Assembly (NCBI GenBank): GCA_049698095.1
Contig: JBAVXA010000138.1
Span: forward strand, 1 to 21,167
Origin: JBEEJL01 sp049698095
GTDB lineage: Bacteria > Pseudomonadota > Gammaproteobacteria > Burkholderiales > JBEEJL01
Direction: 5' to 3'
Length of the DNA: 21,167 nt
Position 1 is the first letter of the stretch. The number at the start of each line of letters is the position of its first letter. Shown piece by piece: positions 1 through 7,391 of the stretch. A program made the translations under genes and the position numbers. A model generated the notes under the pieces. The model ran no database searches and was not told where the DNA came from. It worked only from the letters and a program-made list of their open reading frames with translations.

Positions 1-1350
1 GCGATCAGCGCTTATCACCAGCATGCTTCGTCCTACCGCGCCTTGCATGATATGGAAACCGGCTTGCCCAACCACGCATTGTTCATGGACGAATTGCGCC
101 GCACGCTCAACGCGAATCGCGATAACGGCAACATGATCGCGCTGCTTACCCTCGACCTGCACTATTTCAATCCGCATCCCTCCACTGCCGGCAATGAGAT
201 CAAGCCGTACGTCATCGCGGCAGAACATTTGCGCAGCGCACTACGCGAAGAGGACCTTCTGGCGCGCCTGTCGAACAAGGAATTCGGCTTCATGCTGCCG
301 GGCATTGCCAGCGAAGGCCACGCCATTCTCGCGGCAAACAAATTTTTGCGCACGCTGGAAAACCAATTGAATCTCGGCGAAGTCGCCACGCACATCCGCC
401 CGCGTATCGGCATTGCGCTGTTTCCCGAACAAGCGCAGCACGCCGAAAGCCTGGTGCAATTCGCCACGGTCGCGCGACGCGAAGCGGAGACCAACGATAA
501 CGGTTACGCCATTTACAGCGCGGATTTCGACAAAAGCGCCATGCAGGTTCGCTCACTCGAGGCCGGCCTGAAAAATGCGTTACGCGAAAATGAGTTGTTG
601 CTGTATTTCCAACCCCAGTGCAACGCCACCACCGGCGCCGTGATCGGCGCCGAAGCGCTGTTGCGCTGGCGCAGGAACAACAACGAATGGGTACCGCCGA
701 ACCTGATTGTCGAAGTGGCAGAGCAGACCGGCTTGATCTCGCAGCTGACCATGTGGGTGATCAATTCCGCCTTGCGTATCCGCGCCGGGTTCATGAAATC
801 CGGTATCGATCTGATCGTCAGCGTCAACCTTTCCGCCGCGAATCTGCTCGAGACCGAATTACCGGCATTCGTCGAACAGGCGTTGCGCACCTGGGGTGTC
901 CCGGCCAGTTCGCTGATGCTGGAGATCACCGAGAGTGCAATGATTACCGACGCAAAGACATCGCTGGAGATTTTGCATCGATTGAAAGCCCTGGGCGTCA
1001 ATTTGTCGATCGACGACTTCGGCACCGGCTATTCGTCCATGGCGTATCTCAAGCAGATGCCGCTGGATGAATTGAAAATAGACCAGACGTTTGTGCGCAA
1101 ACTGACCAGCGTGCGCGACGACCAGCGTATCGTGCGCTCCATGATCGACCTCGCGCATAATTTTGAGCTGCATGTGGTGGCGGAAGGCGTGGAAGACGCA
1201 CCGACCATGGATATGTTGCAGACCATGGGTTGCGACGTGATTCAAGGCTATTATCTGGCCAAGCCACTACCAGAAGCGGAATTTATTAAATGGTGTACGG
1301 ATCGAGCTGCGGCACTGCAAAATTCGCCGCCGCTTGAAAAATCGGCTTGA
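1..1350 (+). CDS. GGDEF-EAL domain protein, c-di-GMP phosphodiesterase (5' truncated by window edge)
   Basis: The reading frame is open from base 1, and the DMETGLPNHALF stretch is the usual start of a GGDEF domain, so the true start and any sensory domain lie left of the window. The GGDEF signature is replaced by SNKEF (271-285), so diguanylate cyclase activity is unlikely. The EAL domain looks complete: EALLRW (from 652), the metal-binding Asn in SVNLS, the Glu in LEITES, IDDFGTGYSS, ELKID, VAEGVE and QGYYLAKP are all present. By family knowledge such proteins hydrolyse c-di-GMP to pGpG, and the dead GGDEF domain may bind GTP as an activator. The gene ends 15 nt before the convergent stop codon of the next gene, and no terminator hairpin is visible between them. 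Family assignment is secure; the input signal is unknown. Confidence 0.95.
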   Translation, partial: AISAYHQHASSYRALHDMETGLPNHALFMDELRRTLNANRDNGNMIALLTLDLHYFNPHPSTAGNEIKPYVIAAEHLRSALREEDLLARLSNKEFGFMLPGIASEGHAILAANKFLRTLENQLNLGEVATHIRPRIGIALFPEQAQHAESLVQFATVARREAETNDNGYAIYSADFDKSAMQVRSLEAGLKNALRENELLLYFQPQCNATTGAVIGAEALLRWRRNNNEWVPPNLIVEVAEQTGLISQLTMWVINSALRIRAGFMKSGIDLIVSVNLSAANLLETELPAFVEQALRTWGVPASSLMLEITESAMITDAKTSLEILHRLKALGVNLSIDDFGTGYSSMAYLKQMPLDELKIDQTFVRKLTSVRDDQRIVRSMIDLAHNFELHVVAEGVEDAPTMDMLQTMGCDVIQGYYLAKPLPEAEFIKWCTDRAAALQNSPPLEKSA

Positions 1351-1354
1351 TTAT

Positions 1355-1374
1355 AACTATTTGAATTATTTGAT
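1355..1374 (+). repeat. AT-rich 20-mer, copy 1 of 3
   Basis: This copy starts AACTATTTG and lies between the convergent EAL and HELVH genes, overlapping the stop codon of the latter. It matches the copy at 17091-17110 at 16 of 20 positions. The function is unknown. Confidence 0.4.
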
Positions 1375-1827
1375 AATTTCTGATGTAAAAAAGGTTTTCT
1401 GAACTCCCGCGCAAGAGGTGAAAGCGAGCGTTTCGCCGAAGCGTAAAAACTGCCCCTCCTTTTTCAGATAGGCGTTCTGCGCGCGATACGCTTCTGTTTC
1501 GGTTTTCATCGCCGCTTCGCAACTGGCGAAAATTTTCTCGCCGTTGGCCTTGAATTGGAGCACGTGAACCAGCTCGTGCAGCAAGAAGGAATTATCTGCC
1601 GCATTCTCCGCATCCAGTTCGTCGCTGTATAAAATTCGATAACGTTCCGTATCGAACACCGCCACCAAGCCGCGGCATTCCGCCGGCCTCGACGGACAAA
1701 TCTCATTTGCGATAACGTCACGCGAAACCGCCCGAATTGGCGGAAGACCCTCTAATTCGATCGGCGGATATCCAGAGTTGGATATGGCGGCCTGCAACAA
1801 AAAAACTATCAGCGACGCGTCGAGCAT
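1366..1827 (-). CDS. Small, probably exported HELVH (HExxH) metalloprotease-like protein
   Basis: The 153-residue product begins with a hydrophobic stretch (about residues 1-17) that could be a signal peptide. HELVH at residues 84-88 is a zinc-metalloprotease HExxH motif. It is followed by an E-rich helix with ETEAYRAQN (from about residue 110), where a downstream Glu could be the third zinc ligand. Four cysteines (44, 51, 103, 138) would suit disulfides in the periplasm. The layout resembles small uncharacterised HExxH families such as DUF6647, but I cannot confirm the family. The ATG start is supported by AAGGGG six nt upstream. It is the last gene of the minus-strand operon, 64 nt after the amidinotransferase-like gene. 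No substrate can be proposed; a structural HExxH protein without protease activity is also possible. Confidence 0.75.
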   Translation of the reverse strand: MLDASLIVFLLQAAISNSGYPPIELEGLPPIRAVSRDVIANEICPSRPAECRGLVAVFDTERYRILYSDELDAENAADNSFLLHELVHVLQFKANGEKIFASCEAAMKTETEAYRAQNAYLKKEGQFLRFGETLAFTSCAGVQKTFFTSEIIK

Positions 1828-1891
1828 GACAACCCCTTCAACAAGTCATGCCATGCAGATTGCGTATGCGGCGGATAGTTCGCGTCAAACC

Positions 1892-2728
1892 CTACTTTGC
1901 CGCCTTTGCCGTCAGGCGCGGTTCGTTCAAACGCAAGGTCAGGCATTTCGCCGAGCCGCCCGCCTTCATGAATTCACTTAACGGGGTCTGCAATATGCGA
2001 AAGCCCTTGGCTTCCAACGTTTTGACCAAAGCGTCGCTCGCCTGATTCATGATCACGGTATCGTCAACGTTCACGGCATTGCAGGCGAAATTCAGCGCGT
2101 CGGGTTCGGCGACCACGATTCGCAGTTCGTCCGGCACGCGGTCGGCGATCGCTTTTTGCGATTTCTTGTCGAACGCGGGCGGAAAATACATCACATAGCC
2201 GCCGCTCAACGGGCAGAAACAGGTGTCGAGATGATAGAAACGCTCGTCCGCCAGCTTGAGCAGCTGCACGTCAATCTGCAGCCAGTCGGCAATGTACGCC
2301 AGTGCCTTGCGGCTGGAGCGATGGCCATAGCCCATCCACAGCAGCGGCAGCTTGCGGTCGAGCAATGCATCGCCCGCGCCCTCGAACGGGATGTTTTTCG
2401 GTAACTTCAATACGGCAAAGTTATGACTGCAAAACCATTCCTCAAAATGCGGTTCTTCACCCTGCCGCTCCGGATAGAGAAAGCGCGACAGCACGATACG
2501 GTCGTCCAGCACGAGGCCGGCGTTGGCGCTGAACGGCATGTCCGGCACACCCGGCTGCGGCGGCACCAGCTCGACCGTCGCGCGCTTGCTGATCAGATTG
2601 AACAATGCCTGCCATTCCTGCTTGGCGCGTTCGATCGATGCGCCGTGCACATTGCCCTTCATCCACGGGTTGATCACATATTCCACATTGAAGTAGGATG
2701 GCGCGCACATCAAATAGCTATTGGACAA
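1892..2728 (-). CDS. Amidinotransferase / dimethylarginine dimethylaminohydrolase-like protein
   Basis: The 278-residue product belongs to the pentein guanidino-group-modifying superfamily (arginine deiminase, DDAH, amidinotransferase). Expected landmarks are in order: PDMPFSANAGLV (D63 region), FEGAGDALLD (residues 115-124), catalytic His in FYHLDTCFCPL (H166) and the nucleophilic Cys in GGSAKCLTL (C262). Family enzymes form a covalent thiouronium intermediate and release ammonia or an amine from arginine-like substrates; which substrate is used here cannot be told. The start is a TTG, chosen because AAGGGG lies 7 nt upstream; the in-frame ATG at 2710 has no ribosome-binding site. It follows the indolepyruvate oxidoreductase by 28 nt and precedes the HELVH gene by 64 nt, so the three are probably co-transcribed. 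Confidence 0.88.
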   Translation of the reverse strand: MSNSYLMCAPSYFNVEYVINPWMKGNVHGASIERAKQEWQALFNLISKRATVELVPPQPGVPDMPFSANAGLVLDDRIVLSRFLYPERQGEEPHFEEWFCSHNFAVLKLPKNIPFEGAGDALLDRKLPLLWMGYGHRSSRKALAYIADWLQIDVQLLKLADERFYHLDTCFCPLSGGYVMYFPPAFDKKSQKAIADRVPDELRIVVAEPDALNFACNAVNVDDTVIMNQASDALVKTLEAKGFRILQTPLSEFMKAGGSAKCLTLRLNEPRLTAKAAK

Positions 2729-2735
2729 GTTATTT

Positions 2736-2741
2736 CCCCTT
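2736..2741 (-). promoter_or_regulatory. Ribosome-binding site that fixes a TTG start
   Basis: AAGGGG on the minus strand lies 7 nt before the TTG at 2728. It supports the TTG over the ATG 18 nt downstream, which has no such site. Confidence 0.7.
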
Positions 2742-2756
2742 GTTGTAAAAAACGGA

Positions 2757-5700
2757 TCAGGCGGCTTCGCGAATCGGGATGACCGGCGAGCGAAATGCTT
2801 TAAGCAGATTATGTTCTGTCAGCTGCACTTGCTTTACGTGGCGTTGCTTTACATGGCCAAAGCCGCGGATGTGTTCCGGCAACGCGGCGATTTCCACCGC
2901 CGTAGCGTAATTGTGGCGGTTGAGGCCGGATAATATTTCAGCGATATTTTTTTCATAATCGGCGAGCAATTGTTTTTCCATTTTGCGTTCGGCCGAATAA
3001 CTGAAAATATCCAACGCCGTGCCGCGCAAAAACTTCAATCTATTCAATAACTTAAATACATTCAGCATCCACGGCCCGAATTCCGATTTTTTCATTTCGC
3101 CGGTGACCGGATCAGCTTTAGCAATCAACGGCGGTGCCAGATGAAACCGGATTTTGTAATCGCCGTCAAACGTCTGCTTAACTCGTTTTAAAAATTCACC
3201 GTCCGTATAAAGCCGTGCGACTTCATACTCGTCCTTGATCGCGAGCAGCTTGAAATAATATTTAGCCACTGCTTCGGTCAACGTTTGTTTGCCCGACACC
3301 TGCTTTTCTGCCGCAGCCACTTTATCCACCAGATCGGTATAGCGCGCGGCGTAGGCGGCATCCTGATAGGCGGTCAGGTATTTGACGCGCCGCGCGATGG
3401 TTTCGCCCAGATTTTCCGCCATGACCTGCGACTCGGGCAGCTCGGCCTTGGGTTCGGCGATGTCCGTCACCGCCTGCAAATCATGCGCCGCTCGGCGGCC
3501 CCAGGTGAAGCTCTGCTTGTTCATGTCGACCGATACGGCGTTCAATTCGATCGCCTGCATGATCGATTCCAGTTGCAGCGGCAGCAACGCTTTCTGGAAC
3601 GCATAGCCCATCATGAATAGATTGGTCGCGATAGCATCCCCCATCAGCCCGGTCGCCAGACCGGCAGCATCAATAAAGTCGGCATTCTCGGCTGATACTT
3701 CCTCCTGGATGGTCGCGACCATATCGGCAACCGGGAATTGCAGGTCGGGATTGTGAGTAAACTCGGCGGTCGGCGTCATCGAGTGGTTAATCACCGCACG
3801 CGTGACACCGGTCTGCATTTTGGCAATCGCTTCATCGCAGGCGGCAACCACTAGATCGCAGCCCAGCACCAGATTTGCCTCGCCTGCCGCAACCCGCACT
3901 GCATGCAAATCTTCCGGGCGATTGGCGATGCGTACATGCGAAAACACCGCGCCGCCTTTTTGCGCGAGGCCGGTCATATCTAGAACGGTGACGCCCTTGC
4001 CTTCAATATGCGCTGCCATGCCGAGCAAGGCGCCAATGGTTACCACCCCGGTCCCACCCACGCCGGTAATCAACACGCTGTATGGATGCGTAATCGCGGG
4101 AATGCGCGGCAACGGCAAGTCTGTCAACTCCTCATTCCTGCTTTGCGTTGCCTTACGTTTTTTCAGCCCGCCGCCTTCGATCGTGACAAAGCTCGGGCAA
4201 AAGCCATTGACGCAGGAATAATCCTTGTTGCACGATGACTGGTTGATCACGCGCTTGCGGCCGAATTCGGTCTCCACCGGCTCCACCGACAGGCAATTGG
4301 ATTTGACGCTGCAATCGCCGCAGCCCTCGCACACCGCCTCGTTGATGAATGCCCGCTTGGCAGGATCGGGAAATTTGCCGCGCTTGCGCCGGCGGCGTTT
4401 TTCCGCGGCGCAGGTCTGGTCGTATAGCAATACGGATACACCTTTTTGCTCGCGCAATTCGCGCTGCACGGCGTCGATGTGGTCGCGATGCTCGTAGCGC
4501 AGGCCGGGCGCCATGCCGACATAGCTGGAATATTTTTCCACATCGTCGCTCATCACTACGATGTTGTTCACGCCTTCGGCCTTCAATTGTTGCGTGATGA
4601 TCGGCACGGAAATCGGCCCGTCGACGGGCTGGCCGCCGGTCATCGCCACCGCGTCGTTGTAAAGTATTTTGTAAGTGATATTGACGCCTGCCGCAACCGC
4701 CGCACGGATGGCAAGGCTGCCGGAATGGTAATAAGTGCCGTCGCCCAGATTGGCGAAAATATGCGGCGTGTTGGTGAAAGGTGCCTGGCCGATCCACGGC
4801 GCGCCCTCGCCGCCCATCTGGGTAAACGTCGACGTTTCGCGATCCATCCAGATCGCCATGTAATGGCAACCGATTCCCGCCGTAGCGCGACTGCCCGCCG
4901 GAACCACGGTCGAGGTGTTATGTGGGCAACCGGAGCAGAAATACGGCGTGCGCTGGATCAACTTGCGCGGCTTGGCCAGGGTCTTTTCTTTTTCATCCAG
5001 AAATGCGAGGCGTTTCTGGATAATGTCGCTGGTGTGAAAGCGCGCGATACGCGCCGCGATCACGCGCGCGATCATCGCCGGCGTGAGCTCGCCGGCGGCG
5101 GGCAGCAAGCCGTGACCTTGCGGCAAAACCCATTCGCCTTTTTCATCATATTTACCGACCACGCGTGGCCGTACGTCTTCGCGCCAGTTGTACAGTTGCT
5201 CCTTTAACTGGTATTCCAGCACCTGGCGCTTTTCTTCGACCACCAGAATTTCTTCCAAGCCCTCGGCAAATTTGTGAATGCCTTCCGGCTCCAGCGGCCA
5301 GGTCATGCCGATCTTATAAACACGCAGACCGAGTTCCGCCGCATGTTTTTCGTCGATTCCCAGATCATCCAGCGCCTGCCTCACGTCGAGATACGCCTTG
5401 CCGCTGGCGATGATGCCCAGTTTCGGCTTCGGGCTGTCGATGATAATTTTATTCAGATAGTTCGCACGCGCGTAGGCAAGCGCCGCGTAAATTTTTTCGG
5501 ATTGAATGCGCTTTTCCTGCTCCAGCGGTGGATCGGGCCAGCGGATGTTCAGCCCGCCTTCCGGCATGTTGAAATCCGTCGGGATGACAATCTTTACGCG
5601 GAACGGGTCGATATCCACTGAGGTGGAAGACTCCGCAGTATCGGAAATGGTTTTGAAGCCGACCCAGCAGCCGGAATAGCGCGACATGGCCCAGCCGTGA

Positions 5701-6251
5701 ATGCCGAAATCGATAAACTCCTGCACGCCGGCAGGCGACAGCACCGGTATCATCGCCGCGTCGAACGCATGGTCGCTTTGGTGCGGCAGGGTTGAGGACT
5801 TCGCCGCATGGTCGTCGCCCGCCACCAGCAATACACCGCCATGTTTGCTGCTGCCGGTTGCGTTGCCATGCTTGAAAACGTCGCCGCACCGGTCGACGCC
5901 CGGTCCTTTGCCATACCACATGCCGAACACACCGTCGTATTTCGCCTCGGGATACAGGTTGACCTGCTGCGACCCCCACACTGCATCGGCGGCGAGTTCT
6001 TCGTTTACGCCGGGAACAAAAACAATGTGATGCTGATCGAGGTGTTTTTTGGCTTTCCACAAATTCTGGTCCAGCCCGCCAATGGGCGAACCGCGGTAAC
6101 CCGAAATAAAGCCGGCCGTGTTCAAGCCCGCGGCAAGATCGCGCTGGCGCTGAATCATCGGGAGCCTGACTAATGCCTGGATGCCGGTGAGAAACACGCG
6201 GCCAGAATCAAGTGTGTACTTATCATCGAGCGAAATCGGGCGGGCGGTCAT
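2757..6251 (-). CDS. Indolepyruvate ferredoxin oxidoreductase, fused multidomain form
   Basis: The 1164 residues match the usual length of the fused aerobic-type enzyme, which oxidatively decarboxylates arylpyruvates (from aromatic amino acid transamination) to acyl-CoA and passes electrons to a ferredoxin-like acceptor. The N-terminal pyrimidine-type domain has the YRGSPIGGLDQ motif. CSGCPHNTST and GDGTYYHSGS (from G503), followed by NDAVAMTGGQP, mark the thiamine diphosphate domain. EGCGDC with cysteines 641, 644, 647 and 653, plus later CNKDYSC and GFC cysteines, gives the iron-sulfur segment. GVGGTGVVTIG (from 730) begins the gamma-type domain, and roughly the last 200 residues are the extra C-terminal domain of this class. 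The ATG is preceded by GAGGAG. It is the first gene of the operon and has a good promoter at 6371-6399. All domains appear intact; the exact 2-oxoacid preference is not visible. Confidence 0.95.
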   Translation of the reverse strand: MTARPISLDDKYTLDSGRVFLTGIQALVRLPMIQRQRDLAAGLNTAGFISGYRGSPIGGLDQNLWKAKKHLDQHHIVFVPGVNEELAADAVWGSQQVNLYPEAKYDGVFGMWYGKGPGVDRCGDVFKHGNATGSSKHGGVLLVAGDDHAAKSSTLPHQSDHAFDAAMIPVLSPAGVQEFIDFGIHGWAMSRYSGCWVGFKTISDTAESSTSVDIDPFRVKIVIPTDFNMPEGGLNIRWPDPPLEQEKRIQSEKIYAALAYARANYLNKIIIDSPKPKLGIIASGKAYLDVRQALDDLGIDEKHAAELGLRVYKIGMTWPLEPEGIHKFAEGLEEILVVEEKRQVLEYQLKEQLYNWREDVRPRVVGKYDEKGEWVLPQGHGLLPAAGELTPAMIARVIAARIARFHTSDIIQKRLAFLDEKEKTLAKPRKLIQRTPYFCSGCPHNTSTVVPAGSRATAGIGCHYMAIWMDRETSTFTQMGGEGAPWIGQAPFTNTPHIFANLGDGTYYHSGSLAIRAAVAAGVNITYKILYNDAVAMTGGQPVDGPISVPIITQQLKAEGVNNIVVMSDDVEKYSSYVGMAPGLRYEHRDHIDAVQRELREQKGVSVLLYDQTCAAEKRRRRKRGKFPDPAKRAFINEAVCEGCGDCSVKSNCLSVEPVETEFGRKRVINQSSCNKDYSCVNGFCPSFVTIEGGGLKKRKATQSRNEELTDLPLPRIPAITHPYSVLITGVGGTGVVTIGALLGMAAHIEGKGVTVLDMTGLAQKGGAVFSHVRIANRPEDLHAVRVAAGEANLVLGCDLVVAACDEAIAKMQTGVTRAVINHSMTPTAEFTHNPDLQFPVADMVATIQEEVSAENADFIDAAGLATGLMGDAIATNLFMMGYAFQKALLPLQLESIMQAIELNAVSVDMNKQSFTWGRRAAHDLQAVTDIAEPKAELPESQVMAENLGETIARRVKYLTAYQDAAYAARYTDLVDKVAAAEKQVSGKQTLTEAVAKYYFKLLAIKDEYEVARLYTDGEFLKRVKQTFDGDYKIRFHLAPPLIAKADPVTGEMKKSEFGPWMLNVFKLLNRLKFLRGTALDIFSYSAERKMEKQLLADYEKNIAEILSGLNRHNYATAVEIAALPEHIRGFGHVKQRHVKQVQLTEHNLLKAFRSPVIPIREAA

Positions 6252-6331
6252 TACATCTCCTCAAAAATTATGTTTTTGGGTCATACGCCTCCCAATCGGG
6301 AATTATGTTCCGTAAGGGCGGTTGTTTCTCA

Positions 6332-6352
6332 GCCACATAAGTGTGTTGTGGC
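6332..6352 (-). repeat. Inverted repeat in the leader of the IOR operon
   Basis: GCCACA and TGTGGC pair across 9 nt, and the overlapping CACA/TGTG offers a second register. It lies just downstream of the predicted transcription start, where it could be an operator or a leader stem-loop. No matching regulator family is recognised. Confidence 0.35.
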
Positions 6353-6370
6353 GATCATGCGTGAGGCTCG

Positions 6371-6399
6371 ATTGTAATCAAGTCGGAAACATTGTTCAA
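6371..6399 (-). promoter_or_regulatory. Sigma70-like promoter for the IOR operon
   Basis: On the minus strand, TTGAAC (6399-6394) and TACAAT (6376-6371) are separated by exactly 17 nt and match the consensus at 4/6 and 5/6 positions. The predicted start near 6364 gives a leader of about 110 nt. Confidence 0.55.
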
Positions 6400-6619
6400 A
6401 TTTCGTCGTCGTCCATATCCCTACTACGCGGCTGGCATCCGAGATTTGCCAAGGCCGTTTCCAGTGGCGAATTCCGCAGCTTTTCTCGATAAACTGTTGC
6501 AAAAGGCTAATCCGCCGATTCCTTACCGCTTCCCGCCAACCATGCCAGGCGAAAATCGAACGCCCCGCCGCAAGCAATCTGCCACGGGTAGCCCTCACAC
6601 CTTTTATCTTTATCTGAAT

Positions 6620-6979
6620 TCAAATATCCACTATCACCTTGAACCCGCCCCAGAACATGCGCTTGCCGTCGAAGGGCATGGTTTTCGGGTTCATCATGGC
6701 GGCAAGTCGGGGGTCTTTCATCGCTTTTGCGTTGATGCTGTCGCGCTGCTTGCGCGATTTATAAACAATCCACGAGAATACCACCACCTCGCCCGGCTTG
6801 AGCTTGACACTCTGCGGAAACGACGTGTGTTTGCCCGGCTTCACATCGTCCGCCACGCACTCGCGGAATTCCAGCGCGCCGTGCTCGCGCCAGACTTTTC
6901 CCATCAGGCGCGACATTTTTTTGTAGGCTGCCAGATTTTTGGTGGGAACCGGTACCACAAATCCATCGACGTAGTTCAT
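6620..6979 (-). CDS. DUF1428 family protein
   Basis: The 119-residue product starts MNYVDGFVVPVP, the typical opening of the DUF1428 family of small alpha/beta (dimeric ferredoxin-like fold) proteins. It ends with the matching PFDGKRMFWGGFKVIVD segment. The biochemical role of the family is not known. An upstream in-frame ATG (7024) would add 15 residues, but the ATG at 6979 is the real start: GAGGAGG lies 4 nt before it and the family begins here. There are no membrane segments. It appears to be a single gene, separated by 368 nt from the IOR operon on the same strand and divergent from the ATP-grasp operon. Confidence 0.88.
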   Translation of the reverse strand: MNYVDGFVVPVPTKNLAAYKKMSRLMGKVWREHGALEFRECVADDVKPGKHTSFPQSVKLKPGEVVVFSWIVYKSRKQRDSINAKAMKDPRLAAMMNPKTMPFDGKRMFWGGFKVIVDI

Positions 6980-6983
6980 ATAG

Positions 6984-6990
6984 CCTCCTC
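6984..6990 (-). promoter_or_regulatory. Ribosome-binding site of the DUF1428 gene
   Basis: GAGGAGG on the minus strand, 4 nt before the ATG at 6979, decides between this start and the longer open frame beginning at 7024. Confidence 0.75.
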
Positions 6991-7120
6991 GCTTTTCCGT
7001 TGAACGAAACACACAAACTCGCACCCGGTTTCAATATTACGCCAAAAAATAAGAGCTAGCGCGTGCACCGCAAACTTTGCGCCGGTTTTCACAGAATTAC
7101 CAATAGGCATATTTCGTCGG

Positions 7121-7159
7121 CCGGGGAAATTCAATCGCGGCCAACCGGGGAATTCGAAT
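7121..7159. repeat. Imperfect direct repeat, period 24 bp
   Basis: CCGGGGAAATTCAAT (7121-7135) recurs as CCGGGGAATTCGAAT (7145-7159). A spacing of just over two helical turns would suit a protein bound twice on one face, but no regulator is recognised. Confidence 0.4.
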
Positions 7160-7391
7160 TACCTGAACTTTGAGTAGATTGTGCGTAGGTTCATGCGATA
7201 GACTTGGCAGGAAATTCGATGCACCAACAAAATGCGCGCCGCACTGACGCTGTGCGCGGAATGCCAGAGCGCTTCCCGGATATCGGACAAATTCGATAAT
7301 AACGGTAAGGATTTAATGAAGAAATTTCGCCGGGCGCGATTCGTGCTTTAGTATAGACAATATTCCCTAGCCAACCCGGTTCGAAGCTGCC

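Larger units (their letters stand above)
6252..6619. other. Intergenic region and leader upstream of the IOR operon
   Basis: These 368 nt carry no convincing gene. A minus-strand open frame (6329-6598) lacks a recognisable domain and a ribosome-binding site. The region holds a sigma70-like minus-strand promoter (6371-6399), a roughly 110-nt leader before the IOR start, and a small inverted repeat in that leader (6332-6352). Confidence 0.6.
6980..7391. other. Divergent intergenic region between the DUF1428 gene and the Anbu operon
   Basis: These 412 nt contain no supportable gene. They must hold the promoters of two divergent units. The best plus-strand -10 candidate is TATAGA (7352-7357), but no convincing -35 sits at the right distance. 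A pair of imperfect direct repeats is present (7121-7159). No strong ribosome-binding site precedes the ATG at 7392, and a stop codon at 7368 rules out a longer form of that gene. Confidence 0.5.

Noticed and set aside
4446..5207. 253-codon plus-strand open frame inside the IOR gene
   Set aside because: It lies antisense to the well-conserved thiamine diphosphate domain and is rich in His and Arg, as expected for a shadow of GC-rich coding DNA.
6329..6598. 89-codon minus-strand open frame upstream of the IOR gene
   Set aside because: It has no ribosome-binding site, no recognisable domain and an Arg/Trp-rich composition typical of chance frames, and it overlaps the likely IOR promoter.
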